Notes: generated from the letters alone by a model not told the origin. 64,000 nucleotides of DNA from Solidesulfovibrio fructosivorans JJ] (GCF_000179555.1 NZ_AECZ01000006.1:124001-188000); one strand, 5' to 3'; counted from the stretch's first letter, positions 23,728 to 33,020 are shown. Numbers and translations: made by a program.

Positions 23728-25074
23728 GTGGCCGGTTCCGACGCTTCCCATCGCGCCGCCTCCCTGGCGGCCGCCATCGGCAAGGCTTTCACATCGGGCC
23801 GCCTGCCGGAGCAGAGTCCCCTGCCTCCCTGGCTGGGACCGTTTTTTCATGTTCTGCATTTGTTTCTCAAAAACCATGGCCTAAGCCTCGCCGCCGCGCT
23901 GTCCTACACCACGGTGCTGTCCATCGTGCCGTTTCTGGCCGTGGCCTTTTCCGTGGCCAAGGGGCTCGGCTTCTACGACTCGCCCCAGGTCCACGACCTG
24001 CTTATGCGCATCACCGCCGGCCGCGCGGAAGTGGTGGAGCAGATCCAGCTCTACATCCAGAACACCAACGTCAAGACCCTCGGAGCCATCGGTACGGTGC
24101 TGTTGCTGGTCACGGCCGTGTCCCTGGTGTCCACCATCGAGGGCGCGATAAACGCCGCCTGGGACATCGGCGTCAAGCGCGGCTTCGTCACCCGCTTCAC
24201 CAGCTATCTGCTGTTGATCATCATCTGCCCGCCGCTGCTTTTCGCCGCCGTAAGCGCCATGGCCGCGGTCCAGGACGCAAGCCTCACCCGCCGGCTGCTG
24301 GAATTTTCCCTGGTCCAGGACGTCGAGCGCATTGTGTTGTCCGTGGCCCCGGTGCTCATCGTCTGGACGGTTTTTTTCGTGCTCTACCAGTTTTTGCCCA
24401 ACACCAGGGTCAAACCGCGATGCGCCCTGATCGGAGCGTTTTGCGCCGGCACGCTGTGGCAACTCGTGCAGTGGGCCTACATCAAATTCCAGTTCGGAGC
24501 CGCCGGCTACAACGCCATCTACGGCAGCTTCGCCCAGATCCCCCTGCTCCTGCTGTGGCTCTACATCAGCTGGGCCATCGTGCTGCTCGGAGCCCAGATC
24601 AGCCACACCGCCCAACGCTACGGCGTTTTTTTGCGCCAGTCCCGGGCCGACGGCCTGGTCCAGTCCCACCGCCACGCCCTGGCCCTTTTCCTGCTTCTGC
24701 TGGCCGCGCGCGCCGCCGCCAGACGCCGGCTGCTCCCGGACATCACCCGCCAGGCGACACTGCTGGGCCTGCCCGAGCCGAGCGTGGCCGGACTGTGGCA
24801 GGCCATGGCCGCATCCGGGCTCGCGGTCGCGGCCGACGGGACCAACGGCCGCACCTTCGTGCCCCTGGCCCGGCCGCAAGACGTGACCCTGGCCGACGTG
24901 GCCCGGGCCCTGGACGGGAACGACGCCCCGCCTCCGGCCGGTCTGGTCCGGGACTACCCCCTTCTCGCACGGCTTTGCACCCTGGCCGGCCAGTCCGACC
25001 GCACGGAAAGCCTCGCCTCCCTGGAAGCCCGCTTCGCGGCGGACCTGGACGCGGCGCTTCCCGCCAAAATATAA
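23728..25074 (+). CDS. YihY/BrkB-family inner membrane protein with C-terminal extension
   Basis: 448 residues from a GTG. The UPF0761 (YihY) core has six transmembrane helices (about 40-300) including GLSLAAALSYTTVLSIVPF, NAAWDIG and the late motif YGSFAQIPLLLLWLYISW. A cytoplasmic extension of about 140 residues follows, with a winged-helix-like look (ALFLLLLAARAAARRRLL onward). The family was once called ribonuclease BN in error; its function is unknown, perhaps transport. The GTG start lacks a strong ribosome binding site, so a downstream start is possible. Confidence 0.85.
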   Translation: MAGSDASHRAASLAAAIGKAFTSGRLPEQSPLPPWLGPFFHVLHLFLKNHGLSLAAALSYTTVLSIVPFLAVAFSVAKGLGFYDSPQVHDLLMRITAGRAEVVEQIQLYIQNTNVKTLGAIGTVLLLVTAVSLVSTIEGAINAAWDIGVKRGFVTRFTSYLLLIIICPPLLFAAVSAMAAVQDASLTRRLLEFSLVQDVERIVLSVAPVLIVWTVFFVLYQFLPNTRVKPRCALIGAFCAGTLWQLVQWAYIKFQFGAAGYNAIYGSFAQIPLLLLWLYISWAIVLLGAQISHTAQRYGVFLRQSRADGLVQSHRHALALFLLLLAARAAARRRLLPDITRQATLLGLPEPSVAGLWQAMAASGLAVAADGTNGRTFVPLARPQDVTLADVARALDGNDAPPPAGLVRDYPLLARLCTLAGQSDRTESLASLEARFAADLDAALPAKI

Positions 25075-25150
25075 CGCAACTTCTTTTCTTTCCCGACTTT
25101 TCTCGTTACAGGCAACTCCAGCCCTATCAGTACCCGCAAGGAGTTTCGCC

Positions 25151-25954
25151 ATGCCGTCCCTTTCGTTCTGGCTCGCCTATCTCGCGTTCGGTTGCGCCGC
25201 CGGCATCATCGCCGGCCTGCTCGGGGTGGGCGGAGGCATCGTCGTCGTTCCGGCCCTGTATTTTCTGTTCACCGCCCAAGGACTGCCTTCCGAGCACATC
25301 ATGCAGATGGCGCTCGGCACGTCGCTGGCCACCATCGTCTTCACCTCCGTGGCCAGCTTCCGCGCCCACGACAAGCGCGGCGCGGTGCGTTGGGACATTT
25401 TCAAGAGCATCACCCCCGGCATCCTCATCGGCTCGTTTCTGGGCGCCTGGGTGGCCGCCCAGCTGTCCACCAAGTTCCTCAAAGGCTTTTTCGTCGTCTT
25501 CCTGTACTACGTCTCGATCCAGATGATCCTCAACATCAAGCCCAAACCCTCGCGCCACATTCCGGGCACGGCCGGCATGTTCACGACAGGCGGCGGCGTA
25601 GGACTCATCTCCAACATGGTCGGCATCGGCGGCGGCACCATCACCGTGCCGTTTATGACCTGGTGCAACATCCCCATCCACGTGGCCGTGGGCACGGCCT
25701 CGGCCATCGGTTTCCCCATTGCCGCCGCCGGCGTCATCGGCTATATCGCCAACGGCCTGGGCAAGGCCGACCTGCCGGGCATGAGCATCGGCTACATCTA
25801 CCTGCCGGCCCTAATCGGCATCGTGGCCACCAGCATGCTGACGGCCAAATACGGGGCCAAACTCGCCCACGCCCTGCCCGTGGGAACGCTCAAACGCGTC
25901 TTCGCCCTGTTCCTCCTGGCCATGGCCACCCGCATGCTGTGGAGTATGTTTTAA
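25151..25954 (+). CDS. TauE/SafE-family permease (second copy)
   Basis: 267 residues, eight predicted helices, two TauE/SafE halves with the signatures IIAGLLGVGGGIVVVPAL and LISNMVGIGGGTITVPFMT. It matches the usual short form of the family, unlike the 420-residue copy at 9686. The substrate is probably an organic or inorganic sulfur anion, but nothing local confirms this. AAGGAG precedes the ATG. Two facing R1 repeats lie between it and the CNT carrier gene. Confidence 0.88.
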   Translation: MPSLSFWLAYLAFGCAAGIIAGLLGVGGGIVVVPALYFLFTAQGLPSEHIMQMALGTSLATIVFTSVASFRAHDKRGAVRWDIFKSITPGILIGSFLGAWVAAQLSTKFLKGFFVVFLYYVSIQMILNIKPKPSRHIPGTAGMFTTGGGVGLISNMVGIGGGTITVPFMTWCNIPIHVAVGTASAIGFPIAAAGVIGYIANGLGKADLPGMSIGYIYLPALIGIVATSMLTAKYGAKLAHALPVGTLKRVFALFLLAMATRMLWSMF

Positions 25955-25976
25955 GGTGGAGAAGAGGGAAGAGGAT

Positions 25977-26040
25977 GCGAGAGGGGAAACCCTTTGAAAA
26001 GGGTTCTCCCCTCTCGCGCTCTCCCCTTCCTAAAGTTTTT
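25977..26040 (+). repeat. Short palindromic repeat R1-c
   Basis: Stem arms beginning GCGAGAGGGG and ending CCCCTCTCGC (25977-26017, one mismatch), followed by CTAAAGTTTTT. It lies 22 nt after the TauE stop in sense orientation and faces R1-d. Confidence 0.8.
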
Positions 26041-26079
26041 CCATGACTAAGGTGTAATGGCGACAATACGCTGTAACCG

Positions 26080-26137
26080 TTAAAAGTCTTTGGAAGGGGG
26101 CATGGGGGAAACCTTTCTCCAGAAAGGTTTCCCCCAT
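26080..26137 (-). repeat. Short palindromic repeat R1-d
   Basis: A perfect 17-bp stem (26102-26118 and 26121-26137, loop CC) with the AAAAGTCTTTGGAAGGGGG tail on its left. It is inverted, ends 27 nt before the CNT carrier start codon, and forms a tail-to-tail pair with R1-c. Confidence 0.8.
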
Positions 26138-26164
26138 TTCTTCACCTCTTAAAAGGATACTGCC

Positions 26165-27409
26165 ATGGGACAAAGCCTGCTCGGGCTGGCGGCGCTTGTT
26201 CTGGTCGCCATGGCGCTCAGTGAACGTCGGGGGGTGATTCCCTGGCGGTTGGTTCTGGGGGGATTGGGTTTGCAGGCGGCCATCGCCGCCTTCATGCTCA
26301 AAGCGCCGTTCCTGCGCGGCCTTTTCATGGCCCTAAACGCCCTGGTCACGGCCATGGACGAGGCCACGCGCGCCGGCACGGCCTTCGTGTTCGGCTACGT
26401 GGGCGGCGGTCCGGCCCCTTTTGCCGTCACCGACCAGTCTTCGGCGTTTATTCTCGGCTTTCAGGCGTTGCCCCTGGTCATCGTCGTCGCGGCCCTGACC
26501 GCGCTGCTCTATTACTGGAAAATCCTGCCCAAAGTGGTGCGGGCCTTTTCGCTGGTGTTGGAGAAAAGCATGGGCATCGGCGGTGTGCTCGGGGTGGGCT
26601 CGGCTGGCTGCGTCTTTCTCGGCATGATCGAAGCGCCGCTTCTCATCCGCCCCTACATGGAGCGCATGACCCGAAGCGAGCTTTTCGCCATGATGGCGAC
26701 GGGCATGTCCTGCATCGCCGGCACCATGCTCATGCTGTACGCCACGGTGCTCAAGTCCGTCATTCCCGACGCCGTGGGGCACATCCTCACCGCCTCGGTC
26801 ATCCACGCCCCGGCGGCGTTGGTGGTGGCGGCGCTCATGCTGCCGGAAAGCGAGTCGCCGACGCTCGGCAACAAACTGCCCGCCTCGTCGGCATCGGGGA
26901 GCATGGACGCCGTCGTTTCGGGCACGGCCGACGGACTGAAGCTTTTCTGGAGCATCGTGGCCACGCTGCTTGTGTTCGTGGCCCTGGTCAAACTGGCCAA
27001 CATCGTGTTGGCCGTCTTTCCGGAGGTGGCCGGCGCGCCGCTGACCCTCGAGCGCATGCTCGGCTTCGCGCTGTCCCCGGTGGCCTGGCTGCTCGGCGTG
27101 CCCTGGGCCGAAGCCTCGACGGCCGGTACGCTGCTCGGCACCAAGATCGTGCTCAACGAATTCATCGCCTTCATCGACATGGCCAAGCTACCGGCCGGAG
27201 CGCTTTCCGGGCACAGCCGGCTGATTCTGACCTACGCCATGTGCAGCTTCGCCAACTTCGGCAGCGTGGGCATCCTGCTCGCCGGGCTCACCTCGCTTTG
27301 CCCTTCGCGCAAGCACGAGATCACGGCTCTTGGCGGCAAGGCGCTGGTAGCCGGCGTCCTGGCCTCGCTCATGACCGGGACGGTGGTGGGAATTTTGTCG
27401 TCGTTTTAA
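26165..27409 (+). CDS. Concentrative nucleoside transporter (CNT/NupC family)
   Basis: 414 residues, polytopic. CNT carriers import nucleosides with H+ or Na+. Features: N-terminal helices, the central segment VGSAGCVFLGMIEAPLLIRPY (Gln/Glu substrate-binding region of hairpin 1) split by charged KSMGIGG, the NEFIAFIDM motif in the C-terminal core, and CSFANFGSVGILLAGLTSL near the end. AAGGA lies upstream of the ATG. It is monocistronic between repeat R1-d and the AT-rich receiver locus. Confidence 0.9.
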   Translation: MGQSLLGLAALVLVAMALSERRGVIPWRLVLGGLGLQAAIAAFMLKAPFLRGLFMALNALVTAMDEATRAGTAFVFGYVGGGPAPFAVTDQSSAFILGFQALPLVIVVAALTALLYYWKILPKVVRAFSLVLEKSMGIGGVLGVGSAGCVFLGMIEAPLLIRPYMERMTRSELFAMMATGMSCIAGTMLMLYATVLKSVIPDAVGHILTASVIHAPAALVVAALMLPESESPTLGNKLPASSASGSMDAVVSGTADGLKLFWSIVATLLVFVALVKLANIVLAVFPEVAGAPLTLERMLGFALSPVAWLLGVPWAEASTAGTLLGTKIVLNEFIAFIDMAKLPAGALSGHSRLILTYAMCSFANFGSVGILLAGLTSLCPSRKHEITALGGKALVAGVLASLMTGTVVGILSSF

Positions 27410-27499
27410 AAAAGGCGGCAGACGTCCGGAGAAGAAGCCTCCGCGTTGTCGAACGGATTTGCCCTCCAGTCCATCCGCTCCGTCTTTCTCCCTTACGGT

Positions 27500-28216
27500 T
27501 CAGCGCAAGAGGAGACGGTCAAGGCCATATGTCAAAATGACGCTCAGAATACAGGATGCAACTGTTTCTGGAAAAGAATTCGCTCCAATAAGATGCTGGC
27601 CAATAAAAATTGCCAGGACAGTAATTGATATAAAAATAGCTAAAACTGAAACAATGCGCATCTTGAAGATCTGTCCTTTCGTCTTCCGGTTTTCTTCATA
27701 AATACCGACAAGACGATCGATACGATCTTGCACATACTCGAAAAACTCATTCTCGTCATTCTTAAGAATCCAATGGGCATTTTGGGTCTCAACCTGCTCC
27801 AATTGCTCAGGAGTAGCTAAAAAGTAGCCGCGTTTGGAATACAGAGCGACTGGCAATTCCGTTGGATCAGGCCACTCTTTACGGATTTCACTGAGGATAT
27901 GAAAGCCTCGTGGAATCCATGCCTTCTGAACAATACTGCGTGTCCGTTCCAATTGGTCGGTCAAATCCTGTAAACTTTCCTTGGCACGGGCCTCACGCTC
28001 CGCCTGATCAGGTGGTATGCGGTCAGCAGGCCGCCAAATATCAAGCAGCACAAGGTCTGGACTTTGATTTAGTGCAAACAGCTTCTTGAGTTCATCTACA
28101 AGATTATTCGCATTATCAACTTCAAGAACCTTAAAATGCTCAGGTCTTGAAGTGAATTCCTCCCTGCATTCCGCTTCGTCGTCCGCTATAATAATATTCT
28201 TGACTTTTCCCATCAT
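27500..28216 (-). CDS. Membrane-anchored receiver-like protein in an AT-rich island
   Basis: 238 residues. A receiver-like domain (about 1-155) has acidic pocket IIADDEAECREE and likely phosphoacceptor Asp in DLVLLDIWRPADR. An insert of charged helix (PPDQAEREARAKESLQDLTD) interrupts it, and the switch Lys lies in WILKNDENEF. Two transmembrane helices close the protein (VSVLAIFISITVLAIFIGQ and the final 22 residues). This order, receiver first and membrane anchor last, is unusual. The ATG at 28216 has AAAGGGA upstream and lies behind a good promoter. Base composition is visibly AT-richer than all neighbours, which suggests acquisition by transfer. Function unknown. Confidence 0.75.
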   Translation of the reverse strand: MMGKVKNIIIADDEAECREEFTSRPEHFKVLEVDNANNLVDELKKLFALNQSPDLVLLDIWRPADRIPPDQAEREARAKESLQDLTDQLERTRSIVQKAWIPRGFHILSEIRKEWPDPTELPVALYSKRGYFLATPEQLEQVETQNAHWILKNDENEFFEYVQDRIDRLVGIYEENRKTKGQIFKMRIVSVLAIFISITVLAIFIGQHLIGANSFPETVASCILSVILTYGLDRLLLR

Positions 28217-28646
28217 TTTTCCCTTTGTCGCATTGAACATAAAAATCAAAATTAAAACGATTATAGCAAAAAATGTGCAGTCCCGCAAATAACCATCACA
28301 CCATCCATAATTTTTGCTCTAACGAAAGCCGCTGGGATTGCATCACGTAAAATCGAGGCCTGACAAGCGGTCACGAGAGCCAATCCCTTAAGGCCTAGGC
28401 AAAAAAAACTATGATGCGTTTTCGAAGCGCGAGAAACGCGGAGCCGGAGACTGCAACAAAGGGAGATTTGGGGAATAATAGGAACAGGTTGCGGTGACGT
28501 AAGGCGGTATTGGACCAAGCGCATTATTTTAAAAAAAACGAGACTCCCCACCAATGTCAGGGGCATATCCGCTTCTCTCAAGAGCGATGCGTTCCGGTCT
28601 CCCCGGAGATGGGCTTTTCTACTATAACAGCGTCAAAATAACGCAT
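28217..28646. other. 430-nt AT-richer intergenic region
   Basis: Apart from the promoter at 28260-28288 I find no convincing gene. A 106-codon minus-strand reading frame (28261-28581) has no ribosome binding site and an irregular composition. No tRNA remnant or direct repeat that could mark an integration site is evident by eye. Confidence 0.5.
28260..28288 (-). promoter_or_regulatory. Sigma-70 promoter of the AT-rich receiver gene
   Basis: On the minus strand a perfect TATAAT (28265-28260) lies 17 nt downstream of TTGCGG (28288-28283). The start would be near 28253, leaving a leader of about 37 nt before the ATG at 28216. This supports that start over the upstream in-frame Met. Confidence 0.65.
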
Positions 28647-29306
28647 TCAGACCATGCACGCCGCCCCCCCGGGCCGATCCCGCCGCCCCCTGGGGGAAGC
28701 GCCAGCCCCGCAATGGGGCAAATCCCCGGCCAAACGGCAGTTTCCGGCCAAAAGCGCGGCCACGAAATCGGCCCGAGAGCGTATCGCGGCCTCGATCCTG
28801 AGCGGCACGCGGCCGAGTTCCTCCAGGCTGTGGGCGTCGGAACCGCAAACCGCGAGCAAGCCCCTGTTGGCGACGAAACGGCGGGCGGCCAGATTTTCCT
28901 CGGGCCGGTTGCGACCGTTTTCCACCTCCACGGCGAGCAGACGCTCATGGCGCAAAATCCCCGGCCCGGCCGGACGCCAGGAACGGAAGGGATGGGCGGC
29001 CACGGCCACGCCGCCAACCGCCGGGGCCATGGACAGGACCTCGCGGGCCGAAAGCCCGGGACGCAGCCCCTCGAACGGCCCGAAAAGCAGGATGTCCCCT
29101 TCGGGCGTGGCATACTCCATGCCGATGATCACGCACAGCCCGTCATCCTGCACGCCTTCGCGCACAAGGCGGCCGGCGTCCATGGTGTCGTGGTCGGTCA
29201 GACACACCCCGTCGAGGCCGCGCCGCCGGGCGTTGGCCAGGATCGCCGCAACCGGCAGCCGGCTGCACGGCGAAAGGTCGGTGTGCACATGCAGGTCGAA
29301 AAGCAT
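28647..29306 (-). CDS. PHP-domain phosphoesterase
   Basis: 219 residues with the four metal-binding motifs of the PHP superfamily: DLHVHTDLSPCS (residues 4-15), LTDHDTM (about 36-42), AAHPF (about 107) and CGSDAHS (about 153-159). Members hydrolyse phosphomonoesters or short nucleic acids; TrpH-like examples act on nucleotides. The substrate here is unknown. The C-terminus is Gly/Arg-rich and may be poorly folded. It is divergent from the iPGM-like gene. Confidence 0.88.
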   Translation of the reverse strand: MLFDLHVHTDLSPCSRLPVAAILANARRRGLDGVCLTDHDTMDAGRLVREGVQDDGLCVIIGMEYATPEGDILLFGPFEGLRPGLSAREVLSMAPAVGGVAVAAHPFRSWRPAGPGILRHERLLAVEVENGRNRPEENLAARRFVANRGLLAVCGSDAHSLEELGRVPLRIEAAIRSRADFVAALLAGNCRLAGDLPHCGAGASPRGRRDRPGGAACMV

Positions 29307-29409
29307 ACCCTACCTTGCGGCCCCGGTCGGAAAAAGGCAAAGTGGTAATCCCGATGCACAAACCGCTTTTTCATCATATGCGCCGATACGACCGAAGGCG
29401 CGGCCGCTG

Positions 29410-30723
29410 ATGCCCCGCTGTTGCGTGCTCGTGGTCCTCGACGGCCTGGGCGACCGTTCCCATGCCGTCCTTGGCGGCCGCACCCCGCTCGAGGCGGCGG
29501 CCACGCCGCATCTCGACCGCATCGCCGCGTCCGGGGCCAACGGCCTCTACCACGCCGGCTTTCTCGGCCAGGCCCTGCCCAGCGAGAACGCCCATTTCGC
29601 CATGTTCGGCTATGCGCCCGAGGAATTCCCCGGCCGGGGCTACCTGGAGGCTTTGGGCCTGGGGCTTTCTCCGGAGCCGGACACGGTCTACCTGCTGACC
29701 CATTTCTGCAACGCGCGGGCGGAAAACGGTTGCCTGCGTCTTTTCCGCGACAAGCCCGAAAAGCCTTCCCCGGACGAGGCGGACGCGCTGTTCGCCGCCG
29801 TGGCCGCATTTTCCTTCGAGGGGATTACCGTGCGCCTGCACCGGGACAGAGGGCTTTTCGGCGTGTTGACCATGGACGGCGACGTCAGCCCCGAGGTGAC
29901 GGACACCAACCCCATGGTGGACGGGCTGTTCGTGCCCGAGCCCGAGCCCATGGCCGGCGCGGACGCGGCGGCGGCGCATACCGCCCGGGCGCTGAAGGCC
30001 TATCTGCTCCATGCCTGGCGCGTGCTCGGCGACCATCCCGTCAACCGCGCGCGCCGGGCGGCCGGGCTGACGCCCGTAAACGCCCTGGTCACCCAGCGGG
30101 CCGGACGCAGGCGCGACCTGCCACCCTTTGCCGAACGTTTCGGCCTGCGCCCCCTTTCCATCACCTCGGGCACGCTTTTCGCCGGACTGGCCCGGGCCAT
30201 CGGCTTCGATTTCCTGGCCACGCCCGACACCGCCGATCCCGGGGCCGACCTGGAAAAGCGCCTCACCCTGGCGGCCAGGGCGGCGGCGGACTACGGATTT
30301 ATCCACGTCCACACCAAGGCCCCGGACGTGGCCGCGCACACCAAGGACCCGCGGGCCAAGCGGGCGGTCATCGAGGCCCTGGACGCGGCCATCGGCCGGG
30401 CGGCCGGACCGCTGCTTGGCGACCCCGACATCCTGTTCGTGGTCACGGCCGACCATTCCACGCCCTCCTGCGGCCCGCTCATCCACGGCGGCGAGCCCGT
30501 GCCGCTGACATTTCACGGCCAGGGGCAGCGGGTGGACGCGGTGACGCGTTTCGACGAGATCGCGGCCGCCGGCGGCTGCCTCGGCTGCGTGCGCGGGCGC
30601 GAACTGCCCTATCTGATTTTAAACGGCCTGGAACGGGCGCGACTGGCCGGCATCCGCGACACGCCCCGGCCGCCGGCCTGCTATCCCGGGCCGGTCACCC
30701 CCATGCGCCTGGAGAAGCCATGA
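29410..30723 (+). CDS. Cofactor-independent phosphoglycerate mutase-like enzyme (alkaline phosphatase superfamily)
   Basis: 437 residues resembling the archaeal-type (ApgM) mutase that interconverts 3- and 2-phosphoglycerate using two metals. Metal motifs: VLVVLDGLGDRS near the N-terminus, the Ser-containing QALPSENAHFAMFGY (catalytic Ser region), FIHVHTKAPDVAAHTKDP, and VVTADHSTPS near the end. It could be a dedicated phosphatase or phosphonopyruvate-type enzyme instead. The ATG at 29410 starts the conserved domain; the frame is open far upstream only because of high GC. It overlaps the NMNAT-like start by 4 nt (ATGA). Confidence 0.82.
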   Translation: MPRCCVLVVLDGLGDRSHAVLGGRTPLEAAATPHLDRIAASGANGLYHAGFLGQALPSENAHFAMFGYAPEEFPGRGYLEALGLGLSPEPDTVYLLTHFCNARAENGCLRLFRDKPEKPSPDEADALFAAVAAFSFEGITVRLHRDRGLFGVLTMDGDVSPEVTDTNPMVDGLFVPEPEPMAGADAAAAHTARALKAYLLHAWRVLGDHPVNRARRAAGLTPVNALVTQRAGRRRDLPPFAERFGLRPLSITSGTLFAGLARAIGFDFLATPDTADPGADLEKRLTLAARAAADYGFIHVHTKAPDVAAHTKDPRAKRAVIEALDAAIGRAAGPLLGDPDILFVVTADHSTPSCGPLIHGGEPVPLTFHGQGQRVDAVTRFDEIAAAGGCLGCVRGRELPYLILNGLERARLAGIRDTPRPPACYPGPVTPMRLEKP

Positions 30724-31346
30724 GCACCCCCCATCCCGTCGGCGTCATTCACGGCCGTTTCCAGGTGCTCCACAACGACCACCTGCGCTACCTGCTCGCC
30801 GGACGCGAGCGCTGCCGCCATCTGGTGGTCGGCATCACCAACCCCGACCCGTCCCACACCCGAAGCGAAGCCGCCGACGCCAAACGCTCGTCCCCGGCCG
30901 CCAACCCCCTGACCTATTTCGAGCGCCAGGCCATGGTCCGGGCCGCCCTGACCGAGGCGGGCACAAACCCGGCCGATTTCACGGTGGTGCCCTTCCCCGT
31001 CAGCTTTCCGGAACTCTACCGTTTCTACGTGCCCATCGACGCGGTCTTCTTCCTGACCATCTACGACGATTGGGGACGGCGCAAGCGCGCCTATTTTCAG
31101 GAAAGGGGACTGCGCATCGAGGTGCTGTGGGAAGTGGCCCAAAATGACAAGGGCATTTCCGGCACGGACGTGCGGCGGCTCATAGCCCAAGGAGACCCAT
31201 GGGAAGCCCTGGTGCCGCCGGCCGTGGCCGGGCTCGTGCGCGCTTTCGGCCTGTGCGAACGTCTGGCGCGCGAAAACTACTCGGGATCGCCCTGCTTGGC
31301 CGCCACGTGCAGGCCCACCAGCCGGGCCATGAAAAAGACCAGGTAG
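30720..31346 (+). CDS. NMN/nicotinate-mononucleotide adenylyltransferase-like protein
   Basis: 208 residues with a nucleotidyltransferase fold. The N-terminal motif GVIHGRFQVLHNDHLRYLL (HxGH-like) and C-terminal ISGTDVRRLI (ISxTxxR) match archaeal NadM-type enzymes, which couple NMN or NaMN with ATP to make NAD precursors. Translationally coupled to the mutase gene by ATGA. Its last 70 nt run into the convergent K+ channel gene, and the terminal residues (about 187-208) look unconserved. A nicotinate phosphoribosyltransferase at 36187 supports a role in NAD metabolism. Confidence 0.8.
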   Translation: MSTPHPVGVIHGRFQVLHNDHLRYLLAGRERCRHLVVGITNPDPSHTRSEAADAKRSSPAANPLTYFERQAMVRAALTEAGTNPADFTVVPFPVSFPELYRFYVPIDAVFFLTIYDDWGRRKRAYFQERGLRIEVLWEVAQNDKGISGTDVRRLIAQGDPWEALVPPAVAGLVRAFGLCERLARENYSGSPCLAATCRPTSRAMKKTR

Positions 31347-31969
31347 AACTGCCCGAGCAGCCCCTCCAGGACCGCGATGACCTGGGCCACCGGGGAAAGC
31401 GGCACGATGTCGCCGTAGCCGATGGTCATCAGCGTCACGTAGCTGAAGAAAAAAAGCAGGCGGTCGGTCATCTCCGGCGTCAGCGGACCGTGGTGCACCG
31501 TAAAGGCGAACGCGTCGGGAATGAGCCTGTTCACAAGGCCGTAGAGCAGAAACCACATGGCTCCCATGAAAAGATAGACGCAAAGCCCGCCCAGCACGGT
31601 GTCCAGATTGACCCGCCGCTGCCGGGCCAGATACAGCGACAGCGCCACGCCCGCCAAAAGGACCACCGCCGCGCCCAACGCGTCGCAGGCCACATCCCAA
31701 AAAACGCCCCCGATGAGGTGCTTTGCCAGCACGCTCAAGACGCTGGCGATCGTTAGCGCGAAAATGACGGGATAGAGCCGGCTATGGCGTACGCCATGAA
31801 CGGAGGCGATCAGCAGAAGCAGAAAGAACACATCCTGGAACACGTCCGTGCCCGCGCCCGTCAGAAACGGCGAAGCCAGAATCTGGGCCAACAGGGCGGC
31901 CAGCAGGATATGGAAGCGATTGTCCGAATGCGACGAGGCGATGGTGGCGTTGAGCGGCGGATTGACCAT
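31277..31969 (-). CDS. Potassium channel-like membrane protein
   Basis: 230 residues, about five to six hydrophobic helices, ending in a pore module: pore loop and selectivity filter MTIGYGDIVPLSP (TxGYG), then the inner helix AVLEGLLGQFYLVFFMARL. There is no cytoplasmic RCK domain, so gating must come from the helices themselves. Convergent 70-nt overlap with the adenylyltransferase gene. Confidence 0.87.
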   Translation of the reverse strand: MVNPPLNATIASSHSDNRFHILLAALLAQILASPFLTGAGTDVFQDVFFLLLLIASVHGVRHSRLYPVIFALTIASVLSVLAKHLIGGVFWDVACDALGAAVVLLAGVALSLYLARQRRVNLDTVLGGLCVYLFMGAMWFLLYGLVNRLIPDAFAFTVHHGPLTPEMTDRLLFFFSYVTLMTIGYGDIVPLSPVAQVIAVLEGLLGQFYLVFFMARLVGLHVAAKQGDPE

Positions 31970-32030
31970 GCGAATCCTCCCTGTCTCACCGGCTACGCGA
32001 TCCCCGACCCGGCCGCAAGCACCCGCCCCG

Positions 32031-33020
32031 TCACAACAAGGACGCGCCGCTTAACAACATGACGAAGCGTTTGTAGAGATCGAGGTCGAAAGAGCCGGTC
32101 ATCTCGTGGCGCATGATGGAAAGCGCCTCGAACGGACGCACCGCATCGGCGTAGACGCGCCTGGAAGTCAGCGCGTCGTAGACGTCGGCCAGGGACACGG
32201 CCCTGGCGTGCAGCGGCACGGCCTCGCCCGAACGGCCGCCGGGATAGCCCCGGCCGTCCATCTTCTCGTGGTGCATGAGGATGCACTCCCGGGCCAGGCG
32301 CGACAGGGAAAGCGGCCGGCAATAGCGCACGCCGAGGGCGGGGTGCTCCCGGACGGCCAGGAATTCCTCGGGCGTCAGGCGGCCGGGCTTGCGCAGGATG
32401 GAGACATCCACCCCTTCCTTGCCGCTGTCGTGCAAAAGCGCCCCCACCCCGGCCTGGATCAGCGCCGGCTTGGGCAGGCCCAGGGAGCCGAGCAGGAACA
32501 CGGTGTAGGCAAAGACATGCACCCCATGGCTGTAGACGTCATAGTCGTGGGACATGAGCGCCCCGATGCGGGCAAGCCCCGCCTCGGTGGCCAGGAAATT
32601 CACGCAATCGCGCACATAGGCCCCGAACAGCCGGCCGTGCCGTTCGGAAAGGCCCTGGGGCAGCCGCGTGTGCAGCAGATCCCGGACAATGTCGCAGCAG
32701 TTGTGATAGAAAACCCCCGCCTTGTGCCGGGTGGCCATCTCCGGGGACAACAGCGCCTCGCCCAGGTGCCGCCGCATATAGCCCCGGTAACGCGCCCGCT
32801 CCTCCTGGTGGATATAGACCACCGACACGCCGTATTCCGCCAGAAGCCCGCGCCGCTCCCGGGTGATCGTCTCGCCGCTGCGGGCGAAAAGGGTGTGGGT
32901 GTCGCCATGGCGCAGATAGATTTCGAAGTCCCCGGCGGCGTGGCCGAAAAGATGCGTCAGCGGAATAGGCTGGAATTCGCTTCCCGGATCGAGCGGCGGC
33001 GGCGGGGGCAATGCGGTCAT
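32031..33020 (-). CDS. HD-GYP domain cyclic-di-GMP phosphodiesterase-like protein
   Basis: 329 residues. The N-terminal part (about 1-135) is an unassigned sensor-like region with Tyr/His-rich stretches (VSVVYIHQEERARYRGYMRR). The HD-GYP domain occupies about 155-325: HGVHVFAYT, HDSGKEGVD (usually HDIGK), the late CILMHHEKMDGRGYPGG carrying the GYP triad, and SLADVYDALTSRR. The triad residues are present, so c-di-GMP hydrolysis is plausible. It is divergent from the SRAP gene. Confidence 0.88.
   Translation of the reverse strand: MTALPPPPPLDPGSEFQPIPLTHLFGHAAGDFEIYLRHGDTHTLFARSGETITRERRGLLAEYGVSVVYIHQEERARYRGYMRRHLGEALLSPEMATRHKAGVFYHNCCDIVRDLLHTRLPQGLSERHGRLFGAYVRDCVNFLATEAGLARIGALMSHDYDVYSHGVHVFAYTVFLLGSLGLPKPALIQAGVGALLHDSGKEGVDVSILRKPGRLTPEEFLAVREHPALGVRYCRPLSLSRLARECILMHHEKMDGRGYPGGRSGEAVPLHARAVSLADVYDALTSRRVYADAVRPFEALSIMRHEMTGSFDLDLYKRFVMLLSGASLL

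Noticed and set aside
23310-25526. 738-codon plus-strand frame
   Set aside because: It crosses three recognisable genes in another frame; composition is Arg/Pro-rich shadow.
28261-28581. 106-codon minus-strand frame in the AT-rich gap
   Set aside because: No ribosome binding site; it contains the receiver gene promoter; no protein-like pattern.
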